Assembly: GCF_008831285.2 (NCBI RefSeq)
Contig: NC_045140.1
Span: forward strand, 10,724,505 to 10,788,504
Origin: Nymphaea colorata
Lineage: Eukaryota; Streptophyta; Magnoliopsida; Nymphaeales; Nymphaeaceae
Direction of reading: 5' to 3'
Length of the DNA: 64,000 bases
Shown: piece after piece, positions 20,304-33,262 of the stretch
How positions within the stretch are numbered: position 1 is the first letter of the stretch
Layout of the letters: each line of letters starts with the position of its first letter
Notes under the pieces: generated by a model
Databases searched by the model: none
Told to the model about the DNA's origin: nothing
The model's input: only the letters and a program-made list of their open reading frames with translations
Program-made: the position numbers and the translations under genes

Positions 20304-20549
20304 TGTTGATGGATGGTTGCCTATCAAGATAAGAATACTATCTACCTATCTAAATAAGAGTGTTGTCACTTAAATTGAGGAGTTATCTTCAACTTTTAGA
20401 AACTGATTTTATGGACATCGATACTTAGTATCTATCCTTATCTTACTATACTTGTTTGTACTATAAATAAGCAAGTAGACAAGATAATGAGGCTCTGTTC
20501 TCCCTTTTTAACATTGTGTCTTTCATTCATTCCCACTTTGTTTTTATCA
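20304..20549 (+). repeat. 3' LTR of copia element 3
   Basis: TGTTGATGGATGG to TTTTTATCA (246 bp), homologous along its length to 14659-14892. The neighbouring ATGGG is the probable target duplication. Confidence 0.92.
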
Positions 20550-22384
20550 ATGGGTGACCTTTAAAATAAGGAAATGACAAAGAAGTGAAGACCTATATCA
20601 ACACGACATGCTAGACAATCATAGAATAGATAAGCATAGTAAAGAAAGAAAAATCATGAAACACACACACACACACACACACATGGTTGTAAAGAAAGAC
20701 ATGAAGTGAAAAGATCAATGCAACATAATGGATGACAAGAAACAAATCGCATCGGGGGTGAAGTTTCAACTACACAAATTAGGAGAACTATGTCGATAGA
20801 TACAGGAAAAAGTAAAACAAATGGAGCCAGAGAGGAACAATGTCAGCAGTTGTTCTCAAACAATGAAAAAAAATGAGTTTTTTGCATTAAAATTTTGTAG
20901 TTAACTGCTAGGAACTAGGAAGATTGGCAGATATACTTGCGCAAGACCATGAAATGAAAAAAAAAACAAAAGGATTCTCAGGAAACTACATGAGAAACTA
21001 AGTAAATCATATTGAAACCTTAGCTGAGCTGATCTCTATTATCAATGAAGCCCTTGATCTCTATCGTTGGCCTTCCTCTACATTGTTGCCACTTCAACAA
21101 GTGCATATACAGTAAACAAATGCAAACAATGAGATCCTCATCTTGATATTGGCTAGTTATGAGAAGAGATGGAAAATTGGAAGAACTATAGGAGATCTGG
21201 AGTAGAGCATGCATGCTTTTGAAAGCTCAGGCAGCCAGAGAAAGAACCCGATGGTGAATGGCTGGAATTGAAAGAAAAAGACAATCAGAAAACAGATAGG
21301 AGAGGGGAATCAGGCAAAAAGGTGGAATGGTCCATGCCAAGGGAGAGAAGTGGACGCCGGAAGAGAGGGTGCCTAGACGTGAAGTAGGAAGGGAGAGGCA
21401 GTAGAGATGCAATTTGGGGGAAGGAGAACTAGGAATAAAGCCAATCACAGACAATGAAAGAGGACAGCAGAGGGGCAGCCCAAAAATGAGAGAAACAGAG
21501 CGCGAGTGAATGTGATAGTGGAAAGAGAAATCCAACGATAAATCATGAGGGAGAGAGGCAGAGAGATCAGGCACAAATTGGAAGAGCTTTGGAGGAGGAG
21601 GGTCTTCGGGAGGGAAGGAAGGAGGGGAGATGATTTAGGAAGGAAGTGAACGATTAAAAAATAAATTTTGAAGATTTAAGTTGCTTTACAAACGCAAAAG
21701 GCATAAGGAACTGATTTGAATAGAGGAAACAGTTGCAAACTAGTGCTAGGGATCAGACCCGTTCCTATATCATAAGTTTGTTCCATTTTTTAAAACCTCG
21801 TTTTTGTGTTTCGATGACAAGTCCACAACAACTGTAGACACAAGTTTCTCAATCGAAATTCTTCTACCCTTCATCTTTAGCAAGCATAAAAAGATTCTTC
21901 GACTGATGCCGGCAATTTAATTAATTGACTACCTTGATGATGGAGCCATCTCTGGATAAAGATCTAATCAATTTGTTCCAGAGAAGTATAAGTCGGATAT
22001 TATGTTATTAGACCATACACTCTCAATTAACTTGACTTTGACATCATGTCAATTTGGTCTTGGGTCCCATCTCCTGGTCCATCGCATCTTCATTCCATGT
22101 TTTAAATTCCATTTATGGGAAGAGGATAAAATAATTTCTTTTTATTATTCTTTTATATATATTAAGGACCTTCTCACGTCATGTCAACGGGATAATCGAT
22201 ACAGTGGATAAGATCACACCATCTTACATGGATTGCACGAAGACATGACGACTAATAATAAGGAAATATCTTTTCTAAATTATTCACAACTTTATAACAT
22301 TGGCGATTATAAACAAAATATTTAGTGCAGGGTGCAGGGTGGTTGCTTCCATATGCATGCATAAATAGAAGTATATATACATTC
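20550..22384. other. intergenic, no gene seen
   Basis: It contains an AC microsatellite (about 20659-20683) and a purine-rich stretch (about 21230-21650, GGAAG/GAGAGA type) whose reverse frame is open only through low complexity. I see no recognisable gene. Confidence 0.5.
20659..20683. repeat. AC dinucleotide microsatellite
   Basis: About 12 uninterrupted AC units. Confidence 0.95.
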
Positions 22385-22925
22385 TGCAGGAAAAATTTTG
22401 GGCCCTAATATGATTCCAAACCCAAATAATTTATGCGAACATTTGTTAGACATCCAAAATAATTCTAGTGACACACTTGATATAATTCCTTTATCCAAAT
22501 CTCAATAACATAATTAACTAAATTCTCGAAGTGTACTTGATCAAGCAACACATTTAATAATTAACAATTACCATAAAAGCTAAAATGCTTACAGGAGATA
22601 TAGTATAAGGCCACAAGGATAACTCACCCAAAGCTCACATAGTGGGCAGACTTGACTCCAATAAGCACTCACTTCACAAACCTCCATTTCACTTGCTCAC
22701 AATTTGAACATGTCAACACTTCACACTCACTTGACTGTCTTACTCAGGTTACACTTGATATAGGCACCAGCAAGTCGGTGGTGGAAAATTCCACCAGCTT
22801 CTAGTTTTTTTTTTTTATTTTTAATCACTAATTTTTATCACAATTGGGACCCAACATGGGTTCGACCGACTTTTGAGTTCTCTTGGCTCTTCTAAAGCAC
22901 CAGTGATAAAAAAACCACTCGAATC
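22385..22925 (-). repeat. 3' LTR of copia element 4
   Basis: Its low-coordinate end (TGCAGGAAAAATTTTGGGCC) matches the remnant of the 5' LTR at 26747-26844. The other boundary is inferred from the polypurine tract on the minus strand just beyond it and is good to about 10 bp. Confidence 0.6.
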
Positions 22926-24060
22926 TCCCCCATTGCCAACTCTTTACTTTCACACCAATAAGTCTCCTGAATTTGATGAATGTCTGCACTGGCAAAACTT
23001 TAGTGAAATGTCTGTGACCTAACCTTCTAAATTAATTGGCTGCAACTATATCTCTTATATGCTATTGGTAAGGTGATGTTCCACTTCTATATGTTTCATC
23101 CGAGCATAGAAGACATAATTCTTTGCAACTCTAATAGCGTTTTGATTATCATAGTGGAGTCCCACTTCTACATCTTGATTATTGCCTTCCAATAGTCACA
23201 TCAACCAGATGCATTATTGTGTTGCTTAAGATGATGTTTTATACTCTTCTTCTATTGTAGACACTGAAACTGTTGGTTGTCCTTTACTACACTATGAAAT
23301 TGTTCCACTTCCAAGACTGAATAAGTACCCAGTATTCAATCTTCAAGTTGACAGATCTCTAGCATAATCTGCATCATAATGACCAACAACTTAACAAGTT
23401 GATCCTCTTTCATAGAGTATACCATAGTCATCATTACTTTAACATACCTCAATATTCTTCTCAGTGCTTCTAAATGCATCTTCTTATGAGTTTGCATAAG
23501 TCTACTCACAACACCAACTAGATAAGCAATATGTGGTCTTGACAAAGTTAAGTAGATTAAGCTTCCAACCAGTTGTTGGTATAAAGTGACATCTTATAAA
23601 TTGTCTTGTTCATCAATTCTTACTTAACATTTACCTCAATCGGTGTTTAGATAGGCTTGCAATCAAGTATACCATACTTATGTAGTATGTTATAAGCAAA
23701 TTTCTTTTTGACTTAAAAATAAATAATTTAGATTCATACTCAATTTCTAATCTGAGGAAGTGTCGCAACTCCCTTAGTTATTTTATTTCGAATCTCATCA
23801 TGAGATGTTCACAGATGAGATTAATTTCATCTTTGTCATCTCTAGTAATAATTAAATCATCAACATAAATTAACACAATAGTATTTTTTGTACTTCTTGT
23901 CTTTATGAAGAAGCTTGAATCTATTGAGGTATCCAGAAATTGACTGACACTAAGCATTCAGATATTTTCTATAGCATGCTTCGGGTGCTTGCTTTAATCC
24001 ATAAAATGCTTCTTTGGTTTGTAGAGGTTTTCTAGCTTGTTTGATGATTTAAATCCTTCA
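22926..24060 (-). pseudogene. copia element 4 reverse transcriptase and RNase H, heavily broken
   Basis: An intact YVDD box lies at 23856-23867 (IVLIYVDDLIIT on the minus strand). At 23336-23545 the frame reads RPHIAYLVGVVSRLMQTHKK, then HLEALRRILRYVK, the RT-RNase H connection. Near 22940-23110 the C-terminal tail MKHIEVEHHL and TKVLPVQTFIKFRRLIGV appears in fragments. Stops and shifts are frequent. Confidence 0.8.
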
Positions 24061-24498
24061 GGCTTCTCCATATAAATTTCATGATTAGGGTCTTATATAA
24101 GAAAGTGTTCTTTGCATCCATTTTCCATAGCTTCCAACACTTGCTTGTAGTGACATCTATCAATACATGTATAGATGGGATCTTTATAGTATCCTTGATT
24201 GTGGCTTGCCAATTTTCAATATCTTTTGCTTTTCCAAAAAGAGCATGCTCAATCTCCTCTATGATGGCACAATCTACATTTACATACTTGAGATTTGGTT
24301 TTGAAACCCTTTTTTAGCTTCTTAGTGTTGATGGTATTTCTTATGGCTCTTCAAGATGTGATGGTCTTTAATCTTCTATACTTTGTTGTTGAACAAGACT
24401 AATTCCTACCCACCAAAGATTTGCTCGTTCTTCTTGCCTTTGGCATTGTTTAAGCATTTGAACTTGTTTATCTGATCGCCTTGCTTTTGTGTCTACTC

Positions 24499-25331
24499 TC
24501 AAGAACTAGAGAGTCTGGAGGCACCTTCATTTTGTTTTTTACCACAGGGATGATGTTTCATCAAAGATGACATCGTGAAAAACATGAACTTGTTCGGTTC
24601 TAGGATTAGCCCATCTTCATCCCTTTCGATATGCATCATAACTGACAAAGATACACCTTTGTGCCTTCTTATCGAATTTAGTCCTATGCTGCTTAGATAA
24701 AAATACGTAATATACATAACTAAATACTTTAAAATTACTCACTAATGGCTTCTTTTTATGGAGCATCTTATATGGAGACCTAAATTTAAATCTTGACAAT
24801 GGTATTCAATTAATTACATGTATACTAGTGTCTCGGCCTAAAATTTTGGTGGCTTGCTCTTTCCATGCATCATGCTTATGCTATATGACAATTTTTTTGT
24901 TCTACCACTCCATTTTGTTGAGGTGTATATGCTCATGTAAACTGTTTTTCAAAACCATGTTGCCTTATATATGTTATAAGCAAACCAAATGTATATTCAC
25001 CACCATTATTGGTTTCTAGACACCATATCATACACCCAAGTTCTTTTCTCACCATCTAAGGAAACTTCTTAGACTTCTCAAGTGTTTCAAACTTTTGTTT
25101 CATGAAATAGACCAAAATATATCCCAAATAATCATCAATGAATGTAATAAAATGCCACATGCCTCCAACTGATAGGTGTAGTACTTTTCCAAAGACATCT
25201 GAATGCACAAGCTGGAATGGTGCTTCAGCTATATGCTTTGATTCCTTTAATGACTTCCTGCACATATTTTCACATTGACATCCTAGGCACACCTTATCTG
25301 TTTTCACCTTGAGCTTTGTCAGACCAATCAA
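24499..25331 (-). pseudogene. copia element 4 integrase, broken
   Basis: At 25056-25331 VCLGCQCENMCRKS (zinc-finger end) is followed by LVHSDVFGKV with the first catalytic Asp and ITFIDDYLGYILVYFMKQK. At 24617-24799 the C-terminal domain reads SPYKMLHKKKPLVSNFKVFS and CIFVSYDAYRKG. The part with the remaining catalytic residues (about 24800-25050) has shifted frames. Confidence 0.82.
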
Positions 25332-25899
25332 CTACCCCTTAGTAGACATCTCCCGAGTTTGTTATCTTACGTGTCGTGCTTCTTTACTTTGTCAATATAT
25401 GTTGTCTCTGCCGATATGACATACACTGATTGAACTTTTCTTCCCTCAAATATAAAAGTGCCTTGAACATCTACATCCCGATAAACATTCATGTGTTTTG
25501 GCCGAACAACATATAGTGACCTTAAGCTATAATTTTTGGCATTGACAACAAGTTTTTAATCATTCCTAGGACATGATAAACATTATGTAAAGTCCAATCT
25601 TTACCAAAGTTGGCTGCAACTTCTGCTTCTCCAATATGTGTCGCAAGGAGCTTTGTATTGTTAGCAGTAACAACAACTCAATTCCCTTCATATCCTATTA
25701 TACTTACAAACTTGCTCTCATCACTAGTCGTATGATGCAAGCATCCATAATCAATTATTCAATCAGTTTGATAATTAATCTTATCCCTTTCTTTTTCTAT
25801 TGGTTTTATATGGGCAGAATTATATCTGTCTTGTTTGGTCACCTATTTTTACTTCTATCGACTACAAAAACAATTTTTTCTATTCAGTCTTGTCAGCTC

Positions 25900-26740
25900 C
25901 CCCATGTTATTTATTCATTGTGGCTACAGTTCCTTCATTTATTTTTACTCTACATTCATTAGCAAAATTACCCAATTTGCCACACCTAAAACACTTGTTC
26001 ATTGGTTTCCACTTCTATGTGCTTTCTCTTGTTTCCTTTTCATATTTTGCTCTTTTTTTCCTTCAATGCTCTTGGGGCTTAATGACTAGCTAGCTGGTCT
26101 ACTTGATCTCTAACCTTTACTAAACAATGCTTGATCATTATTTATTTTAAGTGAAAGCCCAATCATTTGTTTCACCAATGTTCATTGATTAATCAAAAGT
26201 CTCTAGCTCCAAAGGGGTGGTCCAACTAGCCGGCCTTGGACAGTAGTAATAAAACTAATAAATTCTAGACAAATTCCACAAATAAGATTTATCTGCATAC
26301 AAGACTAATTAATCATGGACTTAGGATCAATTTGGGAAATCTCACTATAGATATTCTTAAACTTCATAAAGTACTCTACTATCAACATGTTTCCTTCAGT
26401 TAATGTGGCTAATTCATTTTCCAACAGTTGTAGGTAGACAACATTAGCTAGAAAAATTAGCATTGCAAAAGCATCTCATGCTTCTTTAAGAGTCTTGTCA
26501 CCACAAATATGCTCTATTAAATCATTCTCAATTGATATCAATCACAAATAAAGCTTTTCCTACTCTGATCATCCATTTCTTTTTTGCTTCCTCGTCAACA
26601 AGAATTTGGTATCTGATCCCAATACTATATCCTATAATTTATCCATGACTCCAGACAAGATTTTCAACATCCATAATGGCCATTTTCCCAATATTATTTA
26701 ACACAACTATTATCGTCCTTTAAACTTAACCCACTCTTAT
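25900..26740 (-). pseudogene. copia element 4 gag, broken
   Basis: On the minus strand near 25955-26000 a knuckle reads CFRCGKLGNFANEC, where Asn replaces the zinc-ligand His. Upstream (to about 26740) the gag body is decayed beyond a continuous frame, but it occupies the expected place between PBS and knuckle. Confidence 0.6.
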
Positions 26741-26746
26741 ACCAAT
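26732..26746 (-). other. degenerate primer-binding site of copia element 4
   Basis: The minus strand reads ATTGGTATAAGAGTGGG after the LTR end, against the usual TGGTATCAGAGC. A single C to A change interrupts it. It fixes the start of the 5' LTR remnant at 26747. Confidence 0.6.
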
Positions 26747-26844
26747 TGTAAGAACAATGTGGGCCCTAATGTAACTAAAAACCCAAATAATTTATGCAGG
26801 GAAAAATTTGGCAGAGTCTCGACATCCAAAATAATTCTAGTTAG
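26747..26844 (-). repeat. 5' LTR remnant of copia element 4
   Basis: A 98-bp piece matching the start of 22385-22925. It ends after ATAATTCTAG, where unrelated sequence with a plus-strand GTATCAGAGC begins. Confidence 0.7.
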
Positions 26845-29021
26845 TATCAGAGCTATGTGTGGGCTGGCATGGGTCACTGCCCATACCAGTCTACTGAAGA
26901 CTTCATTGCAAAATTGCCCGTCCCAGGTCCAACCATATCTATTGCCCATGCCAGACCCAAGTGAGTGCCCCACAGTGGCACCACCCTTCAACATGGTTGA
27001 AGGTTGACTCGACTGGTTCAAGTCTCGATCCAAAGGCCAAAGAAAACTTGATGTCACGGAGAGACGGTGGTCGATGAGTAGGCTGATTCTCAAAAATCAA
27101 ATTGAGTGCCCAACTGCCGGGTTCTCGACATTTTCCCAAATCACAGCCATTTTCTTGCCTTAGTGCCTCACCATAAAGGTAGAAAATGAACCTCTGGCAG
27201 TCTGTCCTTGGCCCTTGATGGCTCTACAAGTTCACGCTCTGGCCGTCTTCACTTGTCGGATTGTCAGTGCTGTCAACTATAAGAGTTTGACCCATCAACC
27301 ATCAATGTCATTCATCATTGTGTCACATCCATGCCAGTGGTTAGCTTTGCCAGTTTGCCCCTAATATCCCAAACTAATGGGGAGTGCCGAGTGGACCATT
27401 ACAGCAGTGCCTATGGGCTTGTGGCTGTGATAAGACTCAGGTGAGCATGTCATCCTTTTATTCTTCTTCATGAAGGATTATTTACTCTAGTTTTCAGTTG
27501 TAACTTAACTTTTGTGAGTTTGACATGTATTCACTATCGTTATTTCATTTCATAGTTCATAGTTGCTGATCACTGGTGTGTCACTATCGTCATGTGGGCA
27601 CTTGCCATTGGGCAGTGGACAATGAAATCAAGATTCAATGGCCAGGCCAATGGATGCTCAGTAAGTCTTTGTCATCGTCTTCTTATTCTTCGTCTTCTTC
27701 ATTTGATAAGTTTGATTTGGGCATTTACGTATCCGGTTTATTATGTTTGATGTTTCATTTCATAGTCATTGCCTCGATGACAGCTAGTGTGGCCATGTGG
27801 GGAAACCAGTGAAGGGGTTTGTAGATAGTAGCCAGTAGAATGGGAAATCAAAGGACAACTGGACAAGGCCAGAAGGCAACAGCCAAGTGCCAAAGCACCA
27901 TGGGTCGTGACCACTGGATGCTCATTTGCTCAATAAGTTCTCTCCCTCAACACTTTTAATTATTCTTATTATTTTGATAAATTTGATTTGGTGATTATTG
28001 TTTTGGAGATTTCAATTTATCCCTTTTGATTGCCATTTTTAGGTTCTTGATTTGCCTCTTTTGATTGCTAGCTGTTGGGGTCTCAATTTGGGCATTTCAA
28101 TTAGGTTTTCTTCTAATAAATAGTGGATTGTACATTATGGAGCAAGATCCCAAAGTAAATATCCTACAGTTGACAAGTTCTTGTCATTTGTAAAGAATGC
28201 TTGATATCTCTGTTTTGCTTTTAATGGTAACCCTTATTTTAGTTTTTTACAAATAAAGTGGGCCTTTTTATCCAATAAAATGAATCGTAGAAGAATGTGA
28301 CATTTATTTCAATAAAAGATTAATGAAGTGAGGTATGGAGGTTTGTATTCTTTCTTAAAACATTCAACTTACAATTCATGCCACTAACATAGGTGGCCTC
28401 AAGCATATAGTAATCAGACATTGGCATCCATTGTAATAAAACATCTACCAATCAACTTGGTAGTCGTTTGAATACATAAAAGATCATGAACATATTATAA
28501 GTAAGCATAACTTATATGTAATTTTTTAACCACTATGATGCAATGTTTTAGAGTTTCTCGCTCCAAACCCTATGGAAGAACAGTATGAAAGCAAAGAACA
28601 ATGAAAATAATCAAAGAACGAAGTGAAGGAATAGAAATGATCAAATTTGGCTAAATCTTCATTAATCAATCAAGAAAAATCATTAAAAAAATTGAACTTT
28701 AAATAGGGTCTTTCTAACACAAACCTAACAATTTGAATCTTAATGGATATGTGAAGTTGATTTTTCAGCTTTATAATAAATTAATAATGCATTTGTATCA
28801 TGCCTTATTTTCAATGTTAATGAAATGCATTGTCTTTTGGTTCTATGATGTGTCTATCAACTTTTACATGTTTTCTTTTTATGATGAATAGGACAATTGA
28901 GATCTTGATAGTAGCTTGATTCCCAAAAGAGAGCAAAGTCAAAGACCTTCCTGACAAGTATATACGTTAAGCATATTGAGCTACTTATTTTTTTGTATGT
29001 ATAAAATCGTTTGAATACAAG
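26845..29021. other. unassigned sequence, possibly transposon-derived
   Basis: The first part (to about 27450) is less AT-rich than its surroundings and begins with GTATCAGAGCTATGTG, like the end of a copia PBS. I find no pol motifs after it. TTTCATTTCATAGT recurs at about 27545 and 27755 with GTGGCCATGTGGG/GTCATGTGGG nearby, hinting at an internal duplication. The rest is AT-rich without a recognisable gene. Confidence 0.4.
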
Positions 29022-29390
29022 GTATTTATTTAAGATAGGAGATAGTTGAGACAGGCCAAAAGCCTCCAATTATGTTGTATGGTTTTTTTACATGCTGCAT
29101 GCCTTTTTTTACTTACTTTAGTAGAAAATATTTGTTTAAGCTAGGAGATAATTGGGACAGGCCAAAAGCCTGAAATTATGACATATGACTTTTTACATGA
29201 TTTAGTAGAAGATATTTGTTTAGGACAAGAGATAGCAGAGATAAGCCAAAAGCTTGCAATACTATTGTATGTTTTTCTATTCTTATCACGAGAAGTTATT
29301 TTCTTTACATGCTTTATGGAATGTAATTGTCTAGGATAGCAGATAATTAAGATAAGATAAAACCCAAAACCGTGATGCTATTTTAACTAA
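29022..29390. repeat. degenerate ~100-bp tandem repeat, four copies
   Basis: Units start near 29022, 29128, 29212 and 29327. Each contains a variant of TTTAAGATAGGAGATAGTTG followed by GAC/GATA and CCAAAAGCC. The copies are separated by T-rich spacers of different length, and the fourth is the most diverged. Confidence 0.7.
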
Positions 29391-29518
29391 TGATGTAATT
29401 GTTAAAAGATGTCTATTGTTGCTAATATAATTATAAGAAAGATAAATAAGTGAATCTATAAAGTATTAATGTTCAATATATACTAATAACTTTTTATTTT
29501 ATTTTTAATGCATAAGCA

Positions 29519-30720
29519 TGGATAAGTTTGTGGTGAGAATGCCTATGTCTAATAAGCATTCTTCAAAATAAGAAAATATCAAATCAAGAAAAGAATTAGA
29601 GTCAAGTGAGAAGCAAAACAACATAGAATTTTGATGAAAGAGAGCCTACAGATCTCGTGCTTCATCCTCCCATGTCTGCCTATTGCCCCATTGTCAGGAG
29701 AAGTGCTATACTGTGAGCTCTTTGTTAGATTATGATTTTCAGCCCAACCATCAAAAGTGAAAGTTCAATCTAGTATGGTTTGATGAATATAAGAATTGAT
29801 TGGAGTATAGCCTGAGCAAACATAAAGCATATTGCCAATATTTCTACCTTCTTGAACCAAAACATACTGATAGATTTGTTACAGAGGAATTTTTATTTGA
29901 AGGGTTTAGAAATTGGAATGAGAAAAAGAGATTTGATTTACATATTGGGGGTCCTAACAGTTATTATAATGTAGCACAAATGAAGTGTCAAAACCTAATG
30001 CATCAAGAAAAAATATCAATACGATGCTTCAAAAGCAAAGTGACCAACAAAAACATGGATATAAACTCGTCTTTGGGCAACTACCAATGTAATAAGAATC
30101 TTGTTAAAACAAAGATTGCCATTTTGCGGACAATACGAAAGTGAATCATCTTTTAATAAAGAAAACTTTATCGAGATATTGAAATATGTTGCAAAGATCA
30201 GTAGTCAAGTTGACATCTCTTGATACACGAAAAGATATTGCAAGAGACTGTGTGATGGAAATTACAAATGCTATTATGAAGGAAATTGGACCTACTTTAC
30301 TTTTTCTATTGATTGATGGTTTTCGAGATATATCAACTAAAGAATAAATCGCTTTTATGTTATAATTTGTTAATGAAAAGGGTCAAGTGGTTTAGAGATT
30401 TCCTTCCCTTGTAGATGTTCTTAAGACAAGTGCCATGTCATTAAAGGTGGCAGTGGAAGAAACATTTTGTAAACATGGATGGAATATATCAAGTTTGTGT
30501 GGACAAGGTTATGATGGAGGAAAGCATATGAAAGGAGCATTTAATGGACTAAAGGCTCTTATATTGAATGTGAATGAGTCTGCATATTATAGTCATTGTT
30601 TTGCACATCAACTCCAATTGGAACTAGTTGTTGTTGCTAAACATCAACCTATAACTACCTTTTTTTTTGGAATATTATTCAGGTTGTCAAAATTTTTTCT
30701 ACTTCATGCAAAAGATCTAA
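29519..30720 (+). pseudogene. hAT transposase (TTF zinc-finger/DUF4371 type), N-terminal half
   Basis: It starts MDKFVVRMPMSNKHS at about 29519, the usual beginning of this family. After stops, the TTF-type finger region reads LEYSLSKHKAYCQYFYLLEP (29797-29860), then FEGFRNWNEKKRFDLHIGGP. The DUF4371 region at 30435-30720 reads HGWNISSLCGQGYDGG, MKGAFNGLKALIL, YYSHCFAHQLQLELVVVAK and FFLLHAKDL. Homology ends at about 30720, where CCGTGTTTGGCAACCC (a common plant transposon-like start) begins. The C-terminal dimerisation half is missing. Confidence 0.85.
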
Positions 30721-32080
30721 ACCGTGTTTGGCAACCCAACCAAAATTGGGTTTCAGGGGAGAAATGACGTTTTGCCTTCAAAAGGTCATTTTTCCACTGT
30801 TTAGGACACGAAATTTGGTTTCAATGAAAACTTGGTTTTCATTCAAGTTTTGAAAAATCTAGTGGGGTGGGGGGGGAGTCTTTGAGCAACCATAAATTTG
30901 CATGTTCTTTGTTATCTCATCTCTTAAGCATTTCCTCTGTGCGTTCAATCTTACTAGATAAATCATGGCTTTCATCCAAGTTTCAAAGATGAGAACTATA
31001 TGCAATCATTGTCATGATCATGAATTTATTATTCTACCTAATTGAGCATTTTCACTATGTTCTGTAGTTTCGATGACTTAAGAGAGTGAGCATGTTGGTG
31101 CATCAATCTTGCTGAAAGAAACATTCTTCCTTTCTACTTATAGCTAAACTTTTCAGGCTGCATTAGAGCTTGAAGATGGTTGAAAATGGTATTATGATGT
31201 AGTACTGTAATATCAGCTGCCTGTTTTTATTTACTTGTCTCATTATTCTGACCGTGTTCAAGATTGAAAATTTGGGTGATGGACCCTACAGATCAAAAGG
31301 TGATATTTTATGGAGTCACAACTTTCAGAAATAGTTTGCTACCAAAAGATTAGAATATGAGCATTGGAAATTTTCATAGCAATTATGTTGCTTGGGCATG
31401 CTTTTAGAAGCTAAAAAAGTTTAGACTGTTGATGTTAAGATCTTATTTACACATTGAAAAAATATTCTTCTTTTATAGATTCATAATATTTGAGTGCAAT
31501 ATCACACCCACAAGGTGAATAGTGGGAAGAATGATTGGGAAATATTAAAAATGAAAATGAATGGTGTGAAAACTAGTTAGATTAGCAAGTATCATTCTTT
31601 TGTGCATTCACATTGTATATCTGCCACCCGAATCTAAACACACATGTGGAGTGTTTTTCAATTTAACTAGGAAGTCACTGCTATAAACTAAAAACTCTAT
31701 GCATGGCAACAAGGTTTTGTGGTATCAGTAGGAAAAGAGAGGTAACCTAGCATGTCTACAATGAAAGTTGCACTAAAAGCAGGAACAAATTCACGAACTT
31801 CTATTGCAACCCAAACTTGCAATAAATGCCTTGAACACAATTACATGAGCTTTGCAGCAGAGGGTTGAATATTTGCATGAACTTAGACATATTCAACAAT
31901 TAGAGAAAAAGAATCCACAATGAAAAAAAATAAATTTGTCCCAATAATGTGCAAAGGAAACATAACCCAAATGCACAATTTATTTATCATAAAAAAGGTG
32001 GTCTCTGAACAAAAATTATGTTGATCTACTTACACCATGAGCTTGTTCAAACACCATGAGCTAAAGATTGTTTAAAGACA

Positions 32081-32144
<64 letters not shown>

Positions 32145-33262
32145 AGTCTGGCCTGCAGAATGCCTTTATCCTCAATGTGGATAGCAAGACTGAATTCACA
32201 TATTCAGAAGTATCCCTCTAGGGACCTTCAATTTTCTTGTTGATATGTACTTTTAGTCAAGGTAAAGTTAATGAAGCTTCCTTTAGCATTAAGGTAGAAT
32301 GTGAGACATGCTGTTCCATGTTCATGGTATCAAATGGCTTTAGCTAGGTGAGTTCCATTTCTGCATATTTTATCTTCAAGAAGAGCTTGATATTGAATCC
32401 AATTTTTAAATGATTGCTTGGTGTTTCAACTGCATTGACAACTTTAGTACACATGTCATTAAATCTATGACAATTGGAGGTAGAGATGTAATATATAGGT
32501 ATCAAAGATTATGTTCAGGACATTGGGGATCAATGATTCTATGATGCAGATGCCCAACAAGTTCAACTCCAATGAAATTCAAAGACAAGGCTGGTGTTGC
32601 TTTTCCTTCTCTTAGGAAAGATACTTATAATTCATGTATTGTTCAATTTGGTGCATGTTTATGTTTTCTTATAATACTTATTGCTTATAAGTTGCTGGCA
32701 GAAGACCATTTCGCTTTTAACAGTCAAGGTGTACATCCTCAATCTTCAATTCCTCCATTTCTAATTGGGAAAGAACTAAGTGTTGCTACTTCTAATTTCT
32801 AAATGTATGTATGTAAAAGATGAATTCAGTTTGTTAGAAAAAATATAGTTCATGGTTCTTCCTATGGGCCACGTGATAATGCCAACTAGTAAAATATGAC
32901 AACTAAATTGACATGTTAAGAACGTGCTCATGCTGTAGCTACTGGGTGACATTTGTGCAGTGAATAAAAGTGGGTTGCAGAAAAGTATTGTTTCCAATAG
33001 AATGAAGAGATGACTTTCTAGATTAAAATGCTTGATCACAATGTGATAATCTTTCTTCCTTCTGCTTTCATTGTTCTCGCAGACATAGAAGACGTTTGTT
33101 GTGTCTTGTCATTGCGGTCCCCTTTCCTACTTTAGTTATTATGAGACACCATTCTTATTTTCATCTTGGGCATGAATGCTAGATTTGTGGTGTCTACTTA
33201 TATATAGTAATCGAGCCATTAGATTTTCAAATTGCTGTTGCTATCTACTTTATCTTTTTAGA
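30721..33262. other. no gene seen; insertion-like sequence and microsatellite
   Basis: It starts with ACCGTGTTTGGCAACCC, resembling ends of plant class II elements, but I find no matching inverted end. AT-rich, with the CA/GA microsatellite at 32077-32141. A short frame at 32572-32802 has no recognisable motif. Confidence 0.45.
32077..32141. repeat. compound CA/GA microsatellite
   Basis: About 11 CA units run directly into about 21 GA units. Confidence 0.95.

Larger units (their letters stand above)
14659..20549 (+). mobile_element. Ty1/copia LTR retrotransposon, element 3, with antisense gene cargo
   Basis: An element of about 5.9 kb, with short LTRs (234 and 246 bp), an exact PBS, gag-protease-integrase-RT-RNase H remnants and the classic ACTTGAGGGGGAG polypurine tract. 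The 5 bases outside each end are ATAGG (14654-14658) and ATGGG (20550-20554), a 4-of-5 match that is probably the original target duplication with one mutation. Between the PBS and gag lies about 1.1 kb of non-retroviral sequence with coding similarity on the opposite strand (14930-16000). All element frames are broken. Confidence 0.92.
22385..26844 (-). mobile_element. Ty1/copia LTR retrotransposon, element 4, 5' end truncated
   Basis: A minus-strand copia relic with RNase H, RT, integrase and gag pieces in order from low to high coordinates. The polypurine tract region at about 22925-22940 (minus strand GCAATGGGGGAGATT) and the 3' LTR (22385 to about 22925) are recognisable. At the other end the LTR start after the PBS (26747, TGTAAGAACAATG) is homologous to the 3' LTR start, with GGGCCCTAAT, AACCCAAATAATTTATGC and ACATCCAAAATAATTCTAG shared. 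Homology stops at 26844, so about 440 bp of the 5' LTR are gone. Confidence 0.8.
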
